Notes: generated from the sequence alone by a model not told the origin. A stretch of DNA of 64,000 nt from Cystobasidium ongulense (GCA_022835595.1 BQUP01000012.1:62001-126000); one strand, 5' to 3'. Shown: positions 37,216 to 50,433, numbered from the stretch's first letter. Numbers and translations are program-made.

Positions 37216-40200
37216 ATGGACACGCTATCGCGCTCGCGGTCCCATCGCCGTCTGTATTCTGGAGGCATCAACAATACAACATCGCAGATGCGCGGCAGCA
37301 GTGCAATGGCAGGAAGGGCAGGCTATGGCAGCAGCAGCCATAGTCAGACGACGTCTATCACCGAAGAGGTCCATCCTGCGCTCATCCACAACTACCGCAA
37401 GGCCGGACAGAACCTCACAGACGCTGCAGCTCAGTCGGAATGGGCAAACAAGCGATGGGTCTGGGCGACGGATGCAACGCTGGGTTATGTAGCTGGCTGG
37501 ATCGTTAGCGAGGCAGACGACATGGTGCAAGTCGCCTGTGTGGACGACAAGGTGGGTGTTTCCTACTCCTGTCCATCTATCTAACTTGCTCACCATTCGC
37601 ACCCCCGTCGCTGCTGCCTTGTTGATGGTCATCCGCCTGGTCGCTATAATGCATCGCATCCTCGCTGGAACACCCACAGACACGCACTGTATCAGCCAAC
37701 GATGTCTCCAAGATGAATCCACCCAAGGTGCGTCCTTCGAGCTATCGCCTCAGCGGTTTCACTCACTGACCCTCACGTGCCTGGAGCAGTTTGACCGCGT
37801 CGAGGATATCGCCGACCTCACGAACCTCAATGAAGCCAGCGTGGTGCACAATCTGCGCGAGCGATACACGTCAGAGATGATATATGTGCGTTTCTGATGC
37901 TTCCCATGCCGCTGAAGCGATATTGTTTTCTGCTGTCATGTGCCATTCCTGCTCACGTGCTACAAATCCTCTGAAATTCGCAGACCTACTCAGGCCCGTT
38001 CCTTGTTGCCGTCAACCCATACCGCCCTCTCCCAATCTATGGGCACGGCGCAGTGGCCTGTAAGATCTTATCTGACATTAGGCATGCTTCTTGTCTCCTG
38101 ACTGACCAATATGCTTCACGTAGTGTACAAGGGAAGGCGGCGGGAAGAATGTCCACCGCACGTCTTTGCAGTCGCCGAGCGAGCATGGCAGAATATGGTT
38201 GGAGAGAGAGAAGGACAGTCTATCTTGATTACGTAAGTCAAATCGTCACACATATCGTCCCATTACTGCCTTACTGAAACTTCTGCCTGCACGTATGGCA
38301 TTCATTCTGTAGCGGTGAATCTGGAGCGGGAAAGACTGAAAACACCAAGAAGGTTATCCAATACCTTACCGCTATCGCAGCAGAAGCTAGCCATGCCCTA
38401 CCACCGTCTGGATCGACGGGATCTCTGAATGAGATTGATCAGGGCCTTCGAGCTTCTACATCCACTCAACACACCGGTCGTGAGCTAGAGAACCAAATCA
38501 TCCAGGCAAATCCAATCCTCGAAGCGTTCGGAAATGCACAAACTGTACGCAATAATAACTCTTCTCGATTTGGTAAATTTGTTCGCATCCAGTTTACGCC
38601 ACTTGGAGCAATTGCTGGAGCTACAATTGACTGGTATTTACTGGAGAAATCGCGAGTGACTGCAAGAAGCGAGAAGGAGAGATCGTTTCATGTGTTCTAT
38701 CAGCTCCTTAGAGGTGGTAGCAAAGACTTGAGAAGGGATTTGCTGCTTTCTGGAGAGCCAGAGGACTATCAATACCTAAAAAGCTCGAGGCTGAGCGTGG
38801 AAGGGGTCGACGATCATTCCGAATGGAGAGCTTTACAGGTATGCATCATTGCAATCACAGATATTTATCCATATCAAAAACTTACTGACGTCGCTATTCC
38901 ATAGCATGCGCTAAAGGTCGTCGGCTTTAGTGCCACAGAACAATTCGACTTGTTCAGAGTGCTCGCCGCCATCCTTCATATAGGCAACATCGTCGTAACC
39001 TCGGATAGAAGCGAGCAAGCATACATCCGCGACAATTCTGCCATAGAGAAAGTTTGTCACCTGCTTGGCTTGCCAGTAGCGGAATTCACCAAAGCTCTCC
39101 TCCGACCGCGCGTTAAAGCAGGCCGAGAATGGGTAATCCAAGCAAGGACGAAAAAGCAGGTCGAAGACGAAATGGGTGCGCTTTGCAAATCGATATATGA
39201 GAAGTCATTCGGAGCACTCGTCGAGCGTATCAACAAGGCATTGGATCGGCCGATATCGAAGAGCACTTTTATCGGAGTTCTCGATATTGCTGGATTCGAA
39301 ATCTTCGACACAAATGGCTTTGAACAGCTCTGCATCAACTACACGAATGAAAAACTGCAGCAATTCTTCAATCATCATATGTTTGTCCTGGAGCAAGAAG
39401 AATATGCGAGGGAGAATATAGATTGGCAATTCGTCAACTTTGGCTTAGATTTACAACCTACAATTGACCTTATAGAGTCTACATCTCCAATTGGTATCCT
39501 TTCCTGTCTTGACGAGGAGTGCATTATGCCGAAGGCATCCGATTCTACTTTTACCGACAAACTACACCAACTTCATGACAGGAAGAACAGACAGTCGGTC
39601 GCTTCGCCTCTGCTTGATGATGGATCTCCCGCTTCGCCAGTGTCCAAATATACAAAGTCGCGATTCGCTATGGGCTTCACCATTTCCCACTATGCTGGCA
39701 AAGTTGAATATCGTACAGATGGTTGGTTGGACAAGAATCGAGACCCACTCAACGCGAATATCACTTCTGTTCTGGCCGGCTCTACCGAAACTTACATCTC
39801 AACCCTCTTCGAGGAGTACAAAAGCGAAGAACCTGTCCTAGGGGGTGCAGCGGATGTAAGCGGAACTGCAAGAGCACCGAGGCGGACGAAGAAGGGTGCC
39901 TTCAGGACAGTGGCACAACGACACAAAGAACAGCTCAATACGCTCATGGCACAACTACGTGACACGCAACCTCACTTCGTGCGATGTATCGTACCGAACG
40001 AGAACAAGAAACCAGGTCAAGTCAGTGTGCCACTGGTGCTAGACCAGCTGAGATGTAATGGTGTTTTAGAAGGTATTCGAATTGCAAGATTAGGTTACCC
40101 GAATAGACTGCCTTTTGTGGAGTTCAGGCAACGCTACGAAGTCCTTACGCCAGGCATCATTCCTAAAGGCTACATGGACGGCCGAGAAGCGTGTCAGAGA

Positions 40201-42807
40201 ATGACTGAAGCTCTCGACTTGGACAAGAGCTCCTACCGCATCGGCTTGAGCAAGATTTTCTTCAAAGCTGGCGTGCTTGCAGAACTCGAAGAGCAGCGGG
40301 ACGAGCTTTTATACGATATCTTCGCAAGACTTCAAGCATCTTGTCGGAAGTATGTATGCCAACGTCGTGCTCGAAAGCAACTGAACAGAGATACTGCTGT
40401 CCGAACTATTCAAAGAAATGCACGCATCTATCTGGAGCTCAAAGCATGGCCCTGGTGGATGTTGTATACTAAGGTACGACCGTTGCTGGCGGCTACCAGG
40501 ACAGACGAAGCCCTGAAGCGTAAGGAAGCCGAATTACTCCTGGCCAAGGAACGGTTGCAGAGAGATGTGCAGGAAAAGCAGAAACTAGAAGAGCTCAAAC
40601 TATCTCTCGAAAACGAAAGCCGTAAAGTACAAGAAGCATTAGAGAGTGAACGTGCTTTGAGCCTAGACAAGGATGCCCTCATTGCTCGATCCAAAGAGCG
40701 GGAACTCGAACTGGAAGAAGAGCTCAGCTCATTGCAGGAAGATCTTGATACACTGGATAGCCAGCTTGAAAGAGCGCTCGCTGCACAACAAGCCGGGGAA
40801 GACCGTTTCAACGAGCTTCAAACTGCTTTCCAGGACGCGAGCCAGCATGTCGCGTCTCTAGAGGCGGCACTCGATGTATTCAAGACGAACCAAGGCTCAG
40901 CATCCAAAGAGTTGGAAACGAAAGCAGCCGAGATTGAAGCTCTGCAGTCTAGAAAATCTGCTTTGACGGCAAAAGTCAATGATCTTAGTCGAACCTTGGC
41001 TGAAAAGGATGAAGATCATGAAAGGGCAAAGAAGCGCTTGCAAGATGCGCACGCGGAACTCCAAGAGAGGTTAGCTCTGGTCACCAAAGAACGAGACGAT
41101 CGCACCAACCGTACTGCAACCTTGGAAAGCGAACGTCGACAAGCTGAGGGCCAGCTTGCGGATCTCAACCGCAAAATGGCTGATCTCCGGGTTGCTCATC
41201 AGCGGAAGGAGGACCAGTCCAGATCCCTACAAGAACAGGTCTCGACATTGCAGGCTTCTCAAACCAAGCTAACTGCCGAGTTGTCCGAGGTCAAGCTATA
41301 CTCCAGCACACTCGAAAAGGATCTAAGGGACGCTACTGCCAATGTACAACGACAATCTTCCAGTCGTGCCAAATTAGAGGAAGAGCTCGATAAGCTGCGT
41401 GCCGTAATGGAAGCCAAGTCCACCGAAGACGTGAAACAGAAGGAGTTGGCAGCCCTACGAGACCGAGAGATTGTAGACCTAAGAGCACAAGTTGCATCGC
41501 TTAGCACTGAATTGACGGATACCGCAAGGCGAAGCGCAAAGCAAACGGAAGGTCTGGTACTGGAGGTACGTGCTTCCTGTTCATTTTTATGATGAGGTTC
41601 GCAACGCCTGATACTGCTTCTTCATTACAGCTGGACAACGTCAAAACAAAGTTGGCCCGCTGTGAAGAAGCTTACACGGCCTCGGAATCAGGTTTAAAAG
41701 CCCAAGCCCGGCGATTGGCAGATGCAGAAAGTGCTCTAGTCAGCGCCCGCCAGCTGCGCGATACCAGCCAGGGCGAGCTCGAGTCGATACAGACTAAGCA
41801 CAAAGAAATCGAGACGCGGCTTCGCTCTGTACAATTTGAACGGGATGCTCTTGATCGACAGGCGTCGAGTGCTCAGACGAAATTACAAAGTCTGGAGGAC
41901 CAGCTTCTGCAAGCAGAGCGACAGCACGCCGCTCTTCAACGAGAAGTGGACACGCTGGGTGATCGTCTGGAGAGTGAAATGACCAAACGGATGCAACTCG
42001 AAAAGAGTGAACGAGTTCTGAGAGACGAAGCTGAGAGCCTGGAAGGAAAACTTGTCGAGCATGAACAGTATACTCGAGGTTTGCGCAAGGAGCTGCAGCA
42101 AAAGGAGGCAGAGTTGCAAAAGTCTCTATCCATGCAAGACAAGACTATTGTTGAGCACGTCCACGTACTCGAGGAAGCTAAGAGGTACACTGACAAGCAA
42201 TTAGCAGAGTGAGTCTGTTTCATTGTTGTTGTTGAACATGACTGAGACATTGATTCTTCATTGAAACTTCAGGACGCAAGCCCGACTCGTCTCGATGACG
42301 CAATACAGCAGAACTTTGGAGAAGACCAAGACACGTCTGCAAGCCGAACTTGAAGATTTAGCCTTACAGAATGACCGCGAAAGACTTGACGAGCGTTCCG
42401 TCGAGAAGACCATCCGAAAACTTGAGGATCAGGCAGACAGAGCTCAAAAGCGGCTGCAACAGGAGGAGAGGATGCGTCAGGTCGCGGAGCAAGATGTCGC
42501 GAAGCTCACGGCGGAAGTGCAGCGTCTCCGTTCACAGCCCCTGCCTCCTTTGGGCACGAGTGCCATGCAAAGGAGCAAGAGCACCTTCGAAAACGTGCCT
42601 CCACCGGATGTGAATAACGTGGCGACTGTCAACGGCGTGGTCACGAAGAAAGGCCTTATCGCTGAACTAGAGAAGGGAGCTATCTTCACGAAGGACGGCA
42701 AGCAGAACGATGCATTGCGGGGCCACATCTTGCGCGAATTGACGCAGACACATCGGGACCTTGCAGCCAGTATGGACGCGACGCTGTCACGAAGCATGAG
42801 GCATTGA
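37216..42807 (+). CDS. conventional myosin II heavy chain
   Basis: Actin-based motor of the cytokinetic ring. The N-terminal SH3-like region has [17 protein letters not shown]. Motor motifs are assembled across small exons: P-loop [13 protein letters not shown], switch [11 protein letters not shown], switch [18 protein letters not shown], and the SH1 helix [18 protein letters not shown]. One IQ-like neck segment ([20 protein letters not shown]) precedes the WPWW[10 protein letters not shown] junction, which is diagnostic for class II. From there to the end (about 40,480-42,800) the protein is long heptad coiled coil with a short non-helical tail. Exons 37216-37551 through 42273-42807 are at least nine in number. 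Start [10 protein letters not shown] follows the 219-base divergent gap from the FRA10AC1 gene. Confidence 0.93.
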
Positions 42808-43321
42808 AAGCAAGCACGGACATTTCTTCAGTTTGACTAGTGTAAAGCAGTATTATACGCAGGGTTATGGTACTATAGTCTGCTAGGAGAACGCGGGCCC
42901 TGTAGCTTAGCGAGATACTGCGTACTTGTCGACATCTCGATATCACAGCAACTTATGTAAGCCTTCTACTCGCAAGAGTTGCTTCCATTCAAGACTTACC
43001 CCGAGTGCCTCTGTCCTGGAGTATTGATAGTGGCAACAGATTCACTAGCTGCACCGGTAAACATACCCAAAGGAAGCATGTATAATTCTGTCAACTACAG
43101 GCAACTTTCAAGCAACACCGAAGAGCAAATGTCAAGCTGTGGGGAGGGTTCTGTGCTGCCCCATTCACTCATACCTTCCTTTAGAAGGCCTCCTCTTTTG
43201 ACAAACGCCGGGAGAAGGCCGAACACAGCGGGATGAGGAGAGAGATGGAGCACCACTTGTTCCTCCCCACACTCCAGCCAACCCTCAGTCACAGTAACTG
43301 GATAACACATTCACTTGTACA
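42808..43321. other. intergenic region
   Basis: Myosin 3' flank and upstream sequence of the first short-chain dehydrogenase gene. It marks the left border of the metabolic run that follows. No feature recognised. Confidence 0.6.
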
Positions 43322-44391
43322 ATGGACTTCTCAGGTGTCAAGTCAGTCCTCCGGCTTGTATGCGTGGGTGATATCACAAGAATGGGCACGTGCTAATATA
43401 TATATCCATGCTTTTCATTCTCTGAAGCTCGGGTGTAGCCTTGATCACAGGCAAGCGCGAAGACGATGCGGTGTGTGCACAGAGATGCAGGCTGATTGAA
43501 ACTGTTTACAGGCGGCGGATCAGGTATCGGACAGGCAACAGCTTTAGCCTTCTGCAAGAATGGAGTCTCCAAGTTCGCCTTACTGGACATGAATCACGGG
43601 GGTCTGGAAGAGACCGCGAAGCAATTGCAAGCAATCAACAGCAACGTCGATGTGAAGGTCTACCTGACAGACGTCTCGCAGGAGGAGGAAGTGATTCTGG
43701 CAATAGAAGGTGCTTATAGGCATTTCCATCAACTCGACTACGTTGTTCAGTCCGCCGGTTTAAACCAAAGGCCGCGAGCTCTCCTTCACGAGACAGAAAT
43801 GGTCAACTTCGACAGAGTATTCAGCGTTAATACCAGAGGTCTGTACATCGTACAGCGCGAAGCGGTCAAGCGAATGCGAGGACAAAGCGCCTCCCAAACC
43901 GGCCAGAAAGGCTCTATCGTGAACATTGCTAGTATTTCGGGTATTCAGCCAACCCCGAATCTAGTACCAGTGAGCTCAGTTCAAAGGGCTTGGTTGGTCG
44001 TAACTCATGTGACACTATCTTTCACAGTACGCCGCTTCAAAGGCCGCTGTCATAGCCTTGACCAAGGGTGATTCGCAGGCATATGCTGCAGAGGGTATAA
44101 GGGTCAGTCTACTTTCGCTTGCTGCAACTCTTTATCGCCTAATGTTGTATTTTCATTCTCTCTCTCCACCTGCAGATCAATTGCATCTGCCCTGGAGTCG
44201 TACTGACGCCAATGAACAAGTCGAGCATAGCTGCAGGAGAAGACTTCTCTGTGATGTTAAGCGGAACGCCAGCAAACAGAGCAGCTCAGCCTGAAGAAAT
44301 CGCCTGGTCGGCTTTGTTCTTGTCGCATCCTAACAGCAGCTACATTATCGGACATGCGCTCGTAGTGGATGGAGGCACGACTCTGACGTAG
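43322..44391 (+). CDS. short-chain dehydrogenase/reductase (classical SDR), cluster gene 1
   Basis: NAD(P)-dependent alcohol/ketone oxidoreductase. Motifs: ITGGGSGIGQATA cofactor loop, DYVVQSAGLNQRP in place of NNAG, NIASISGIQ with the catalytic Ser, and YAASKAAVIAL with Tyr-x3-Lys joined across an intron. The C-terminus is INCICPGVVLTPMN then YIIGHALVVDGG. My exon path for the N-terminus is 43322-43341, 43428-43450, 43512 onward, giving MDFSGVNSGVALITGGGSG; intron 2 then has a GC donor (GCAAGC at 43451). The first two short exons are less certain than the rest. It is the first of nine metabolic genes running to 63.2 kb. Confidence 0.85.
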
Positions 44392-44467
44392 ATGCAATGC
44401 AACTCAAAATTTCTCGAAACGTCACACTCTTATCGAGCTGAAACAGCTTCCAATAGTACTTTTACAT

Positions 44468-45918
44468 TCACATAATAGCCATGACGTTGGCTGTTGCAAC
44501 AAGAAAGTCAGCCGAGGTTCAGCAGGCTCGTAATTTAGCACGACTTACGAGGAGAGCCGACGCCGCCAGGTACATGTAAAGGAGAACTCGTCAGGAAGAA
44601 GGACCATCGCTTTTGTTCCTCGCAGAGCCTGGACAGCTCCTCTAGGTTCCACATCTCGCCAATTGGCATGCCCCATTGCGAAAGGAACCACTCGTGCACT
44701 AGATGGGCCAATCTCAGTACTAGTCTCGCAAAGTGTATTATTCGAGAGACTACTCACAGCATCTCTCGCCCTTTTTGGGCGGCCATGCCTCAAAAGCTAC
44801 TGTGTCGCCACCAACTGCAGCAAAGTGTTTGTTCCAGAACCATTCGACCGCTGCCGGTGAAGATTTAACACCAATAAATAGCGCCTGCTCAAAAGTCCCT
44901 CTCCGACGTTCCGCTTCGCTTGCTTGATTATGCCAGGCTACGAAACCAAGTCTTATGAGCAGAATATCGGCAGGTCGTAGCTCTACCCCTTGGTATGCAG
45001 CGACCTTTTCAAGATCCTCGTGTGGTACTTCGTGCCTCTCGATAGGATTCAAATCTGGTGCATTCGGATTGGTTTCTCGGCGCCATCGAAGCCAGTCGAG
45101 TAAGACACCTCTTCCAGCTATTCCACCAGCCTTGCACCAATGGTCGATACCGTTGTTTTCTTTGCTGCCAGAAGTGATTTCTTCATGTGTTGAGCCATTG
45201 TAGTACAGACCGGAAATCTCTGTAAAGGACGTCTCTGATCAGTCTGCAGAACGTCGATCCATTGACTATGTTCTACTGACGGTGGGCCACATGTCTGAAG
45301 CCATCCCACTGACTTCCGCCCTGAGCTCATCAGAGCATCAGCTAAGTGGCAGGAGACTGATTAGGTCCGTATCTGTGCCCACCTGTGTATTGAGACTAAT
45401 CTAATAATACGTGTCAGCACTTGCTCAAGATTGTCTGAATGAACCGGCCAGCTTACTTCGTCATCACAACCTATCCACCCCGTTGCAGGATTCGCTTTAC
45501 TGATAACAGTCTGCTCGAACTTCTTTCTCTTGAAACCAGGGAACTGGACATTGTCTAACGACCAGTCTAATTGCACGCGCTGACCAGTCTTGATTTCTTC
45601 GGCTGCTGCTTGTTTGACTCTTTCCGATGTCAGGAGATTGAGGCCTGGAGTTACACCAGAGATGATGTGTGCAGGTGAGTCCAGCGCATCTCACAGAGAT
45701 AAAATGGTGATAATGGACTCACGCCCCAGCTGATCCCGCTTTGACTTGTCTTCTGTGTAATAGTTCCACGCGCATCCAGCTGGCTGTCCCTCCACAGCAG
45801 GCAATTCGTGAAAGTCGCACAGATGCATGGCCGTAATTTTCGTCCGAGTTGTGTTGTCGAGATGGGCTTCTAGCTGTCGAGCGCGTGCTTCTGCTGCGTT
45901 GATACTGCTGCTGGTCAT
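44468..45918 (-). CDS. PF04199 cyclase-type hydrolase, cluster gene 2
   Basis: Member of the cyclase/kynurenine-formamidase-like metal-dependent hydrolase family, whose members open lactams, formamides and cyclic carbonyl compounds; substrate unknown. Exon joints rebuild the family pattern: DQLGRLNLLTSERV, DDEISLNTQWDGFRHVAHQ with metal-binding His residues, ISGLYYNGSTHEEI, AGGIAGRGVLLDW, RPADILLIRLGF, and the end LHVPGGVGSPPNVMAIM. Exons 45723-45918, 45457-45644, 45383-45400 and 45281-45308 are phase-consistent; the last two are only 18 and 28 nt. The NALAI-like ending after SPP is usual in fungal members. Head-to-head with the second SDR gene, 208 bases between starts. Confidence 0.85.
45383..45400 (-). 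other. 18-nt microexon of the cyclase-type hydrolase gene
   Basis: Encodes Ile-Ser-Leu-Asn-Thr-Gln between ATTAG and GTGGGC, in phase 0 at both ends. The next exon (45281-45308, 28 nt) encodes WDGFRHVAH, so the metal-binding motif is spread over two tiny exons. Confidence 0.75.
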
Positions 45919-46126
45919 GGCAACTTGAAGTTGGCCGAAGATGCCGAAGTCGAATAGCCGTCCAACCGGCGAAGATGTGGGGGAAGATCAACGCTCGGCC
46001 TTTTCCCAGTGTGCAGCTTTACAAGCAACTCGTCAAGAGTCTTCTTGCTTGTCCATTTCATCAGTACAAGTGCAAAACGCATCCAGATACTTCACCCCTG
46101 CTTCTCTACTCGCTACACTCATCAAC

Positions 46127-47190
46127 ATGGGCAAACTCGACAACGAAGTCGCGATTATCACCGGGGTGAGTTCTCCAAATTCCGTCTTTTGCTTCGATCA
46201 ATCTTGCTGAGAGTACTCGAACAGGGTGCCAGCGGACTCGGTGCTGGAATAGTAACAAAGTTTGTCGCAGAAGGCGCCAAGGTACGGCACTCGTTCCGGT
46301 CTTTCGCCTGGCCTGGGTCCAGTCCCTCGAAGCTCTTTGCTAACTTCACGTGCAGGTCATCATTCTGGATTTCAACATCAAACCGTTAGAAGGCAAGACA
46401 CTTTCAGAAGCAATCAAGGTTGTTCAAGGCGATGTGTCTAATCCTGACAGCTGGAAGCAGGCTCTCAAAGTTGCCCTCGACACTTTCGGAAAGCTCACCA
46501 TTGTTTGTAACAATGCAGGCATTTGCACAGACTCGCTTGTAGGTCAAGAAGCAGCCTTACATCGGGTCACGGTCACTGACCATAATCACAAACAGCCTAT
46601 GCACGAGATGCCTATCTCTACCCTAGATGGACTGCTGTCGGTCAATCTGAAGGCAATCTTCGTGTCGGGCCAGGTCATCTTCCCATATTTTATGGAGAAC
46701 AACATCAAAGGAGCTATGGTCAACACTATCAGGTACGTTTTTCGTGTTGTTGAGAATTAGAGCCACGCTGAAGCATCTCCTATGGAATACAGTACAAGTG
46801 CGACGCGACCTCGACCAGGACTAGCCTTCTATGCGTAAGCCCTCTATCACAGTGGTACTGCTACTCAGCATTGACTCAAAGCACCGTGTTCTTTCCAGTG
46901 CCTCGAAAGCTGGTGCTGAAGGCGCAACAAAAGCTCTAGCCATTGAATACGCAAAATACGGCATCAGAGTATGCGGTGTCTCGCCTTCTATCGCGAATAC
47001 GCAAATGGCATTCAACCTTACCGGTGGTAAGAACAGCGAAGAAGCAGCTAAATCGCTGGGTAGCACTCTACCTTTAGGCGTTATTGGTGAACCTGAGGAT
47101 ATTGCAAACATGGTAGCGCAGCTAGCCTGCTCAGAGAGCCGTGTCGTTACCGGTATTATTGTTGCTGTTGACAGTGGTCGTTGCATCTAA
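46127..47190 (+). CDS. short-chain dehydrogenase/reductase, cluster gene 3
   Basis: Classical SDR. MGKLDNEVAIITG joins across an intron to GASGLGAGIVTKFVAEGAK (TGxxxGxG cofactor loop); later KLTIVCNNAGI (NNAG), NLKAIFVSGQV, the Ser region STSATRPRPGLAFYA and, after another intron, the YAASKAGAEGATKALA catalytic segment, then VCGVSPSIANTQMA. It ends VDSGRCI with no obvious peroxisomal signal. A short insertion (about residues 100-125) precedes the ISTLDGLLSVNLK segment. Only moderately similar to the SDR at 43.3 kb, so not a recent tandem duplicate. Confidence 0.88.
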
Positions 47191-47452
47191 GAAAGACCAG
47201 AATGAATATGTAGCAAGTAGTCATCAGCGCAAGCCTTCAGTTTCCGGACACCTAAAGTTCGAAGCAGTTCGAACCGTCATCTTTTAATCCTCGGTTATCT
47301 TCTGTACGGGGAAACTTGTGAATTATATTTTATTCAAGAATTCTAGAATCACACGATCTCTATAGACGAGAGCTAGCCCAGCCTTCTTCATGCCAGATAT
47401 GGCCTGACTGTGATACAAATGCACCTGAGTACTTGATTATCGATTTTGACCT
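47191..47452. other. convergent 3' intergenic region
   Basis: Short AT-rich region between the second SDR and acetoacetyl-CoA synthetase. Nothing else recognised. Confidence 0.5.
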
Positions 47453-50433
47453 TTAAAGCTTGGCCTGGCGTTCGACATTAGCCTTGTACCACTTAGCGTA
47501 GAATTCGAAGAGATCTGGATTTGCCACGCCTGTATTATTGATGCGGGCCAGTGGTGTGCCGTTGCTGTGTCAGTGCAGCAAAAATAAGTCAGTCTCATGC
47601 TGTAGCACAGTGCGATTACAGCTTCACTTACACAATCTTCTTCACGCTGCTTTCGAGTTTCTTTCCGCTCAGTGTCACCGGCACACCGGGAGAGGCTTCC
47701 ATGACGGCAGGAACGTGTCTTCTGCTCAGTCTCTGTGCGATGGTTGCTGATATGTTCTTGATGAGATCCTGCTTCAATGGTTTGCCGTCAGGAGTGACGA
47801 CGAAGAGCAGTACCCGTTCATCTCCATTCTTCAGCTTTTGTCCGACTGCCAATGAATCTATCACATCGTGCTTGAACTCTTTCTCCAAAATATAATATAG
47901 CTCTGCTGATCCGAATCGGACACCACTTGGATTCAAGACTCCATCGGACCTGCCTAGTAGCCAGCTATATAGACTTGTCAGCTGTTGCAGCCCTGACGAG
48001 GGGTTATTCAACTCACATCCCGCCATTTTTGCTACTTTGATACACATTATCATTCTAAGGAGGGCCGTATAAGTCAAGTCTAGAAGCACAGGCAGAGCAG
48101 CAGAAACGCACCATATTGAACACAGGATGGTCAAAATCGACGAAGTAAGTCTCTTGATATCGCTTGCCCTGAGGATCGTCTAGGAATGCTAGCGGCATGT
48201 TGGGGAATGCCGTACGGATTACCATTGTGCCTTCCTGATCTTTGACAGGTTTCCCTTTACGTGTGGCAGTGTTAGTTGAGACTCTTAAGTCGCGAGATCA
48301 GCGACGCGTACCTTGTTCGTTGTATACCACGAGGTCGACTCCCAGAGCTGGGACTTGTAACTGGCCTTTGTATGCGGGCAAGCAGTGTGTGCTGTGAAGG
48401 AGGGCTCCGCCAATTTCTGTTGTACGTATAGAAGCGTCAGGATGCATGGAGATGCCTGGTACTCGGTGAGGGGCGCTACTGACCTGTACCCCCAGCATTG
48501 TTTGACACGAACACCCCTCCAAACTGTAAAAGTTGGGGGTCTTAGTGGCGGGTTCTCACCTAAGAGCGCAGGTGTGGTCTCGGTACCTACCTTGTCAACC
48601 CAATCATAGACGTCGTTGGTTACGGGCGACCCAGTCAAGGACAGTTGCTTCAAGGAAGATAGGTCGTGATTCTTGCGTGGATCAAAGCCGCTCCTGGCCA
48701 GACTCTGAATATATCTAGGAGACACTCCCAGCTGGACAGCCCTGTGGTAACATCGTTTATGTTAGAAATTGAATATAGAAACATGCATCTCGGGTATGAC
48801 CTACTTGTACTTCTCTACTAGACGCCACATGACCTCAGGCGGATGAAAGGGTGAGCCGTCGTAGCATAGTACTGTACCGCCTGTAGCGAGGAAGTTGATG
48901 GAGAGATTGTATACGATCCATCCCATCTAAGTAAGGTGTCAGCTGGAGTCTGATAGATGACTAGATTTCTCCTACTCACGGTTGAGAATTGCAGCATGGT
49001 ATCTCGATGGTCCAGGCCAAAGTGGAATCTGTTGGTCATCTTGCGAGAGAGTATGAGACCTCCACCTGGACCGAGCTGCATAGATATCCCATTTGGTCAA
49101 TTGAGCGTCTGCTCATTCTGGGGACAATAGGCTCTCACAATTGACTTCGGCTTGCCAGTGGTACCAGAAGAGAACACGATCCAGATAGGGTGGTTGAAAT
49201 CACCTCGGTAGAAGGGTATCGTCGTTGGCTTAGCGTTGCCAATCTTCATAAAATTAGACCAGCTTTTGATTGCTGGTCCGGTCGCGTAGCCTGTAAGGGA
49301 GGCAGTAGATGGTTTTCTGTCTCTTGCTAGATGTCCTATCACAATGACATGCTCTAGTTTGCCTGCTTCGGTGAGTGCTTTGACAACGGTCTTGGCTCGT
49401 TCCGTCACGTCATGTGTTTTGCCGCCATACCGATACGAGTCGATGGTGAAGAGGATCTTGGGCTGAAGGAGGGAGTAGCGGTCGATGACTGCATGTGCAC
49501 CAAACTCCGCAGGTGTGGACGAGAAGAGTGCCCCGACTGTCATGGTGGCAAGATAAACAATGACCATCTCGCAATTGCTAGCACCGAAAGTGACGACGGA
49601 GTCATTTGGCTTGACACCTAGCTCTGTCATTGCATATGCTGCCCGACCGACTTCCTGGTAGAGCTCTTCCCATGTCAGGCGCCCGAGTTCGACAGGTTCA
49701 TTTGGGTTTGCCGACTCTCTGTCCGGTTCGACTGTACTAATGACAGCATGCCTTGTCTTGGATCGCGCATTGGGGTGCGATAAGAGCATGTTTTCTGCGG
49801 CACTGTGTGTAGAGAAGGGTTAAATACTTGCATGTTGCCGATCATGAAGCTGGACCCACTTGAACTTTGCGCCTGGAAACCAGTTTTGCGGCTTGTTGAT
49901 GGGTATGCTGCTGTCGTAGCATGGCTGTTGGCAGAGATAGTTCGTGTCAGTGCGCCCTTGTGGATATAATGCTTCACTCTTCGGCAGCGCGAAGACTGGG
50001 ATCAAGTCCACGGCCTGTTCTGCCCACGGCAAAGGGCCTATAGAAGAGCCCAACTCACAGCTTGTCCCTTCTCTCCGATTAACCCGCAGTAGTCCCAGAC
50101 CTACAATGAGTAAAGTCAGCTCCTTCTCAGCGCTGGCGGGCATTCGTTGCCATCCGCCTTCACCTACATCGCTCCAGAACTCTTCTGGCTTTTTGCACGA
50201 CCACTCGTGCAGATCCCAGTAGTTCTTGAAGTTGTAGCCGTGAGTCTTGTTGACAGCCTTCCTGAATGTATCAACAAAAGGCTCTTCGTCCTGAGAGTGC
50301 AGTACGGAAGCAAGCAAGGTGAGCAGTGCCACCTCTCGGACAACTGGAAGGAATTGTTGCAAGGCTCTGAACGCACCTCATGCGGACGGGGCCCGTTTGT
50401 TGGCCAGAAGTGCTCGAGCTGCGGGTTTGACAT
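47453..50433 (-). CDS. AACS: acetoacetyl-CoA synthetase, cluster gene 4
   Basis: ANL-superfamily acyl-CoA ligase that activates acetoacetate (or a similar 3-keto acid) with ATP and CoA. About ten exons. N-terminus MSNPQLEHFWPTNG, then FWSDVWDYCGLIGEKG assembled across introns, and FPGAKFNWAENMLL. The AMP-binding motif is IVFSSGTTGKPKSI; downstream are GVSPRYIQSL, SLKQLSLTGSPV, FGGVFVSNNAGGTEIGG, YSWLLGRSDGVLNPSGVRFG and, near the end, VTLSGKKLESSVKKIVNG with the conserved acylation-site Lys, then NPDLFEFYAKW, all AACS-specific. The annotated start is the ATG of the conserved N-terminus; an in-frame open extension reaches upstream to 50700. Head-to-head with the thiolase gene. Confidence 0.92.

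Noticed and set aside
40428-42250. Ser/Leu-rich minus-strand open frames under the myosin tail
   Set aside because: Typical antisense of Glu/Lys/Gln coiled-coil codons.
43322-47190. The two SDR genes as a recent tandem duplication
   Set aside because: They share only general SDR motifs; exon structure and sequence differ clearly.
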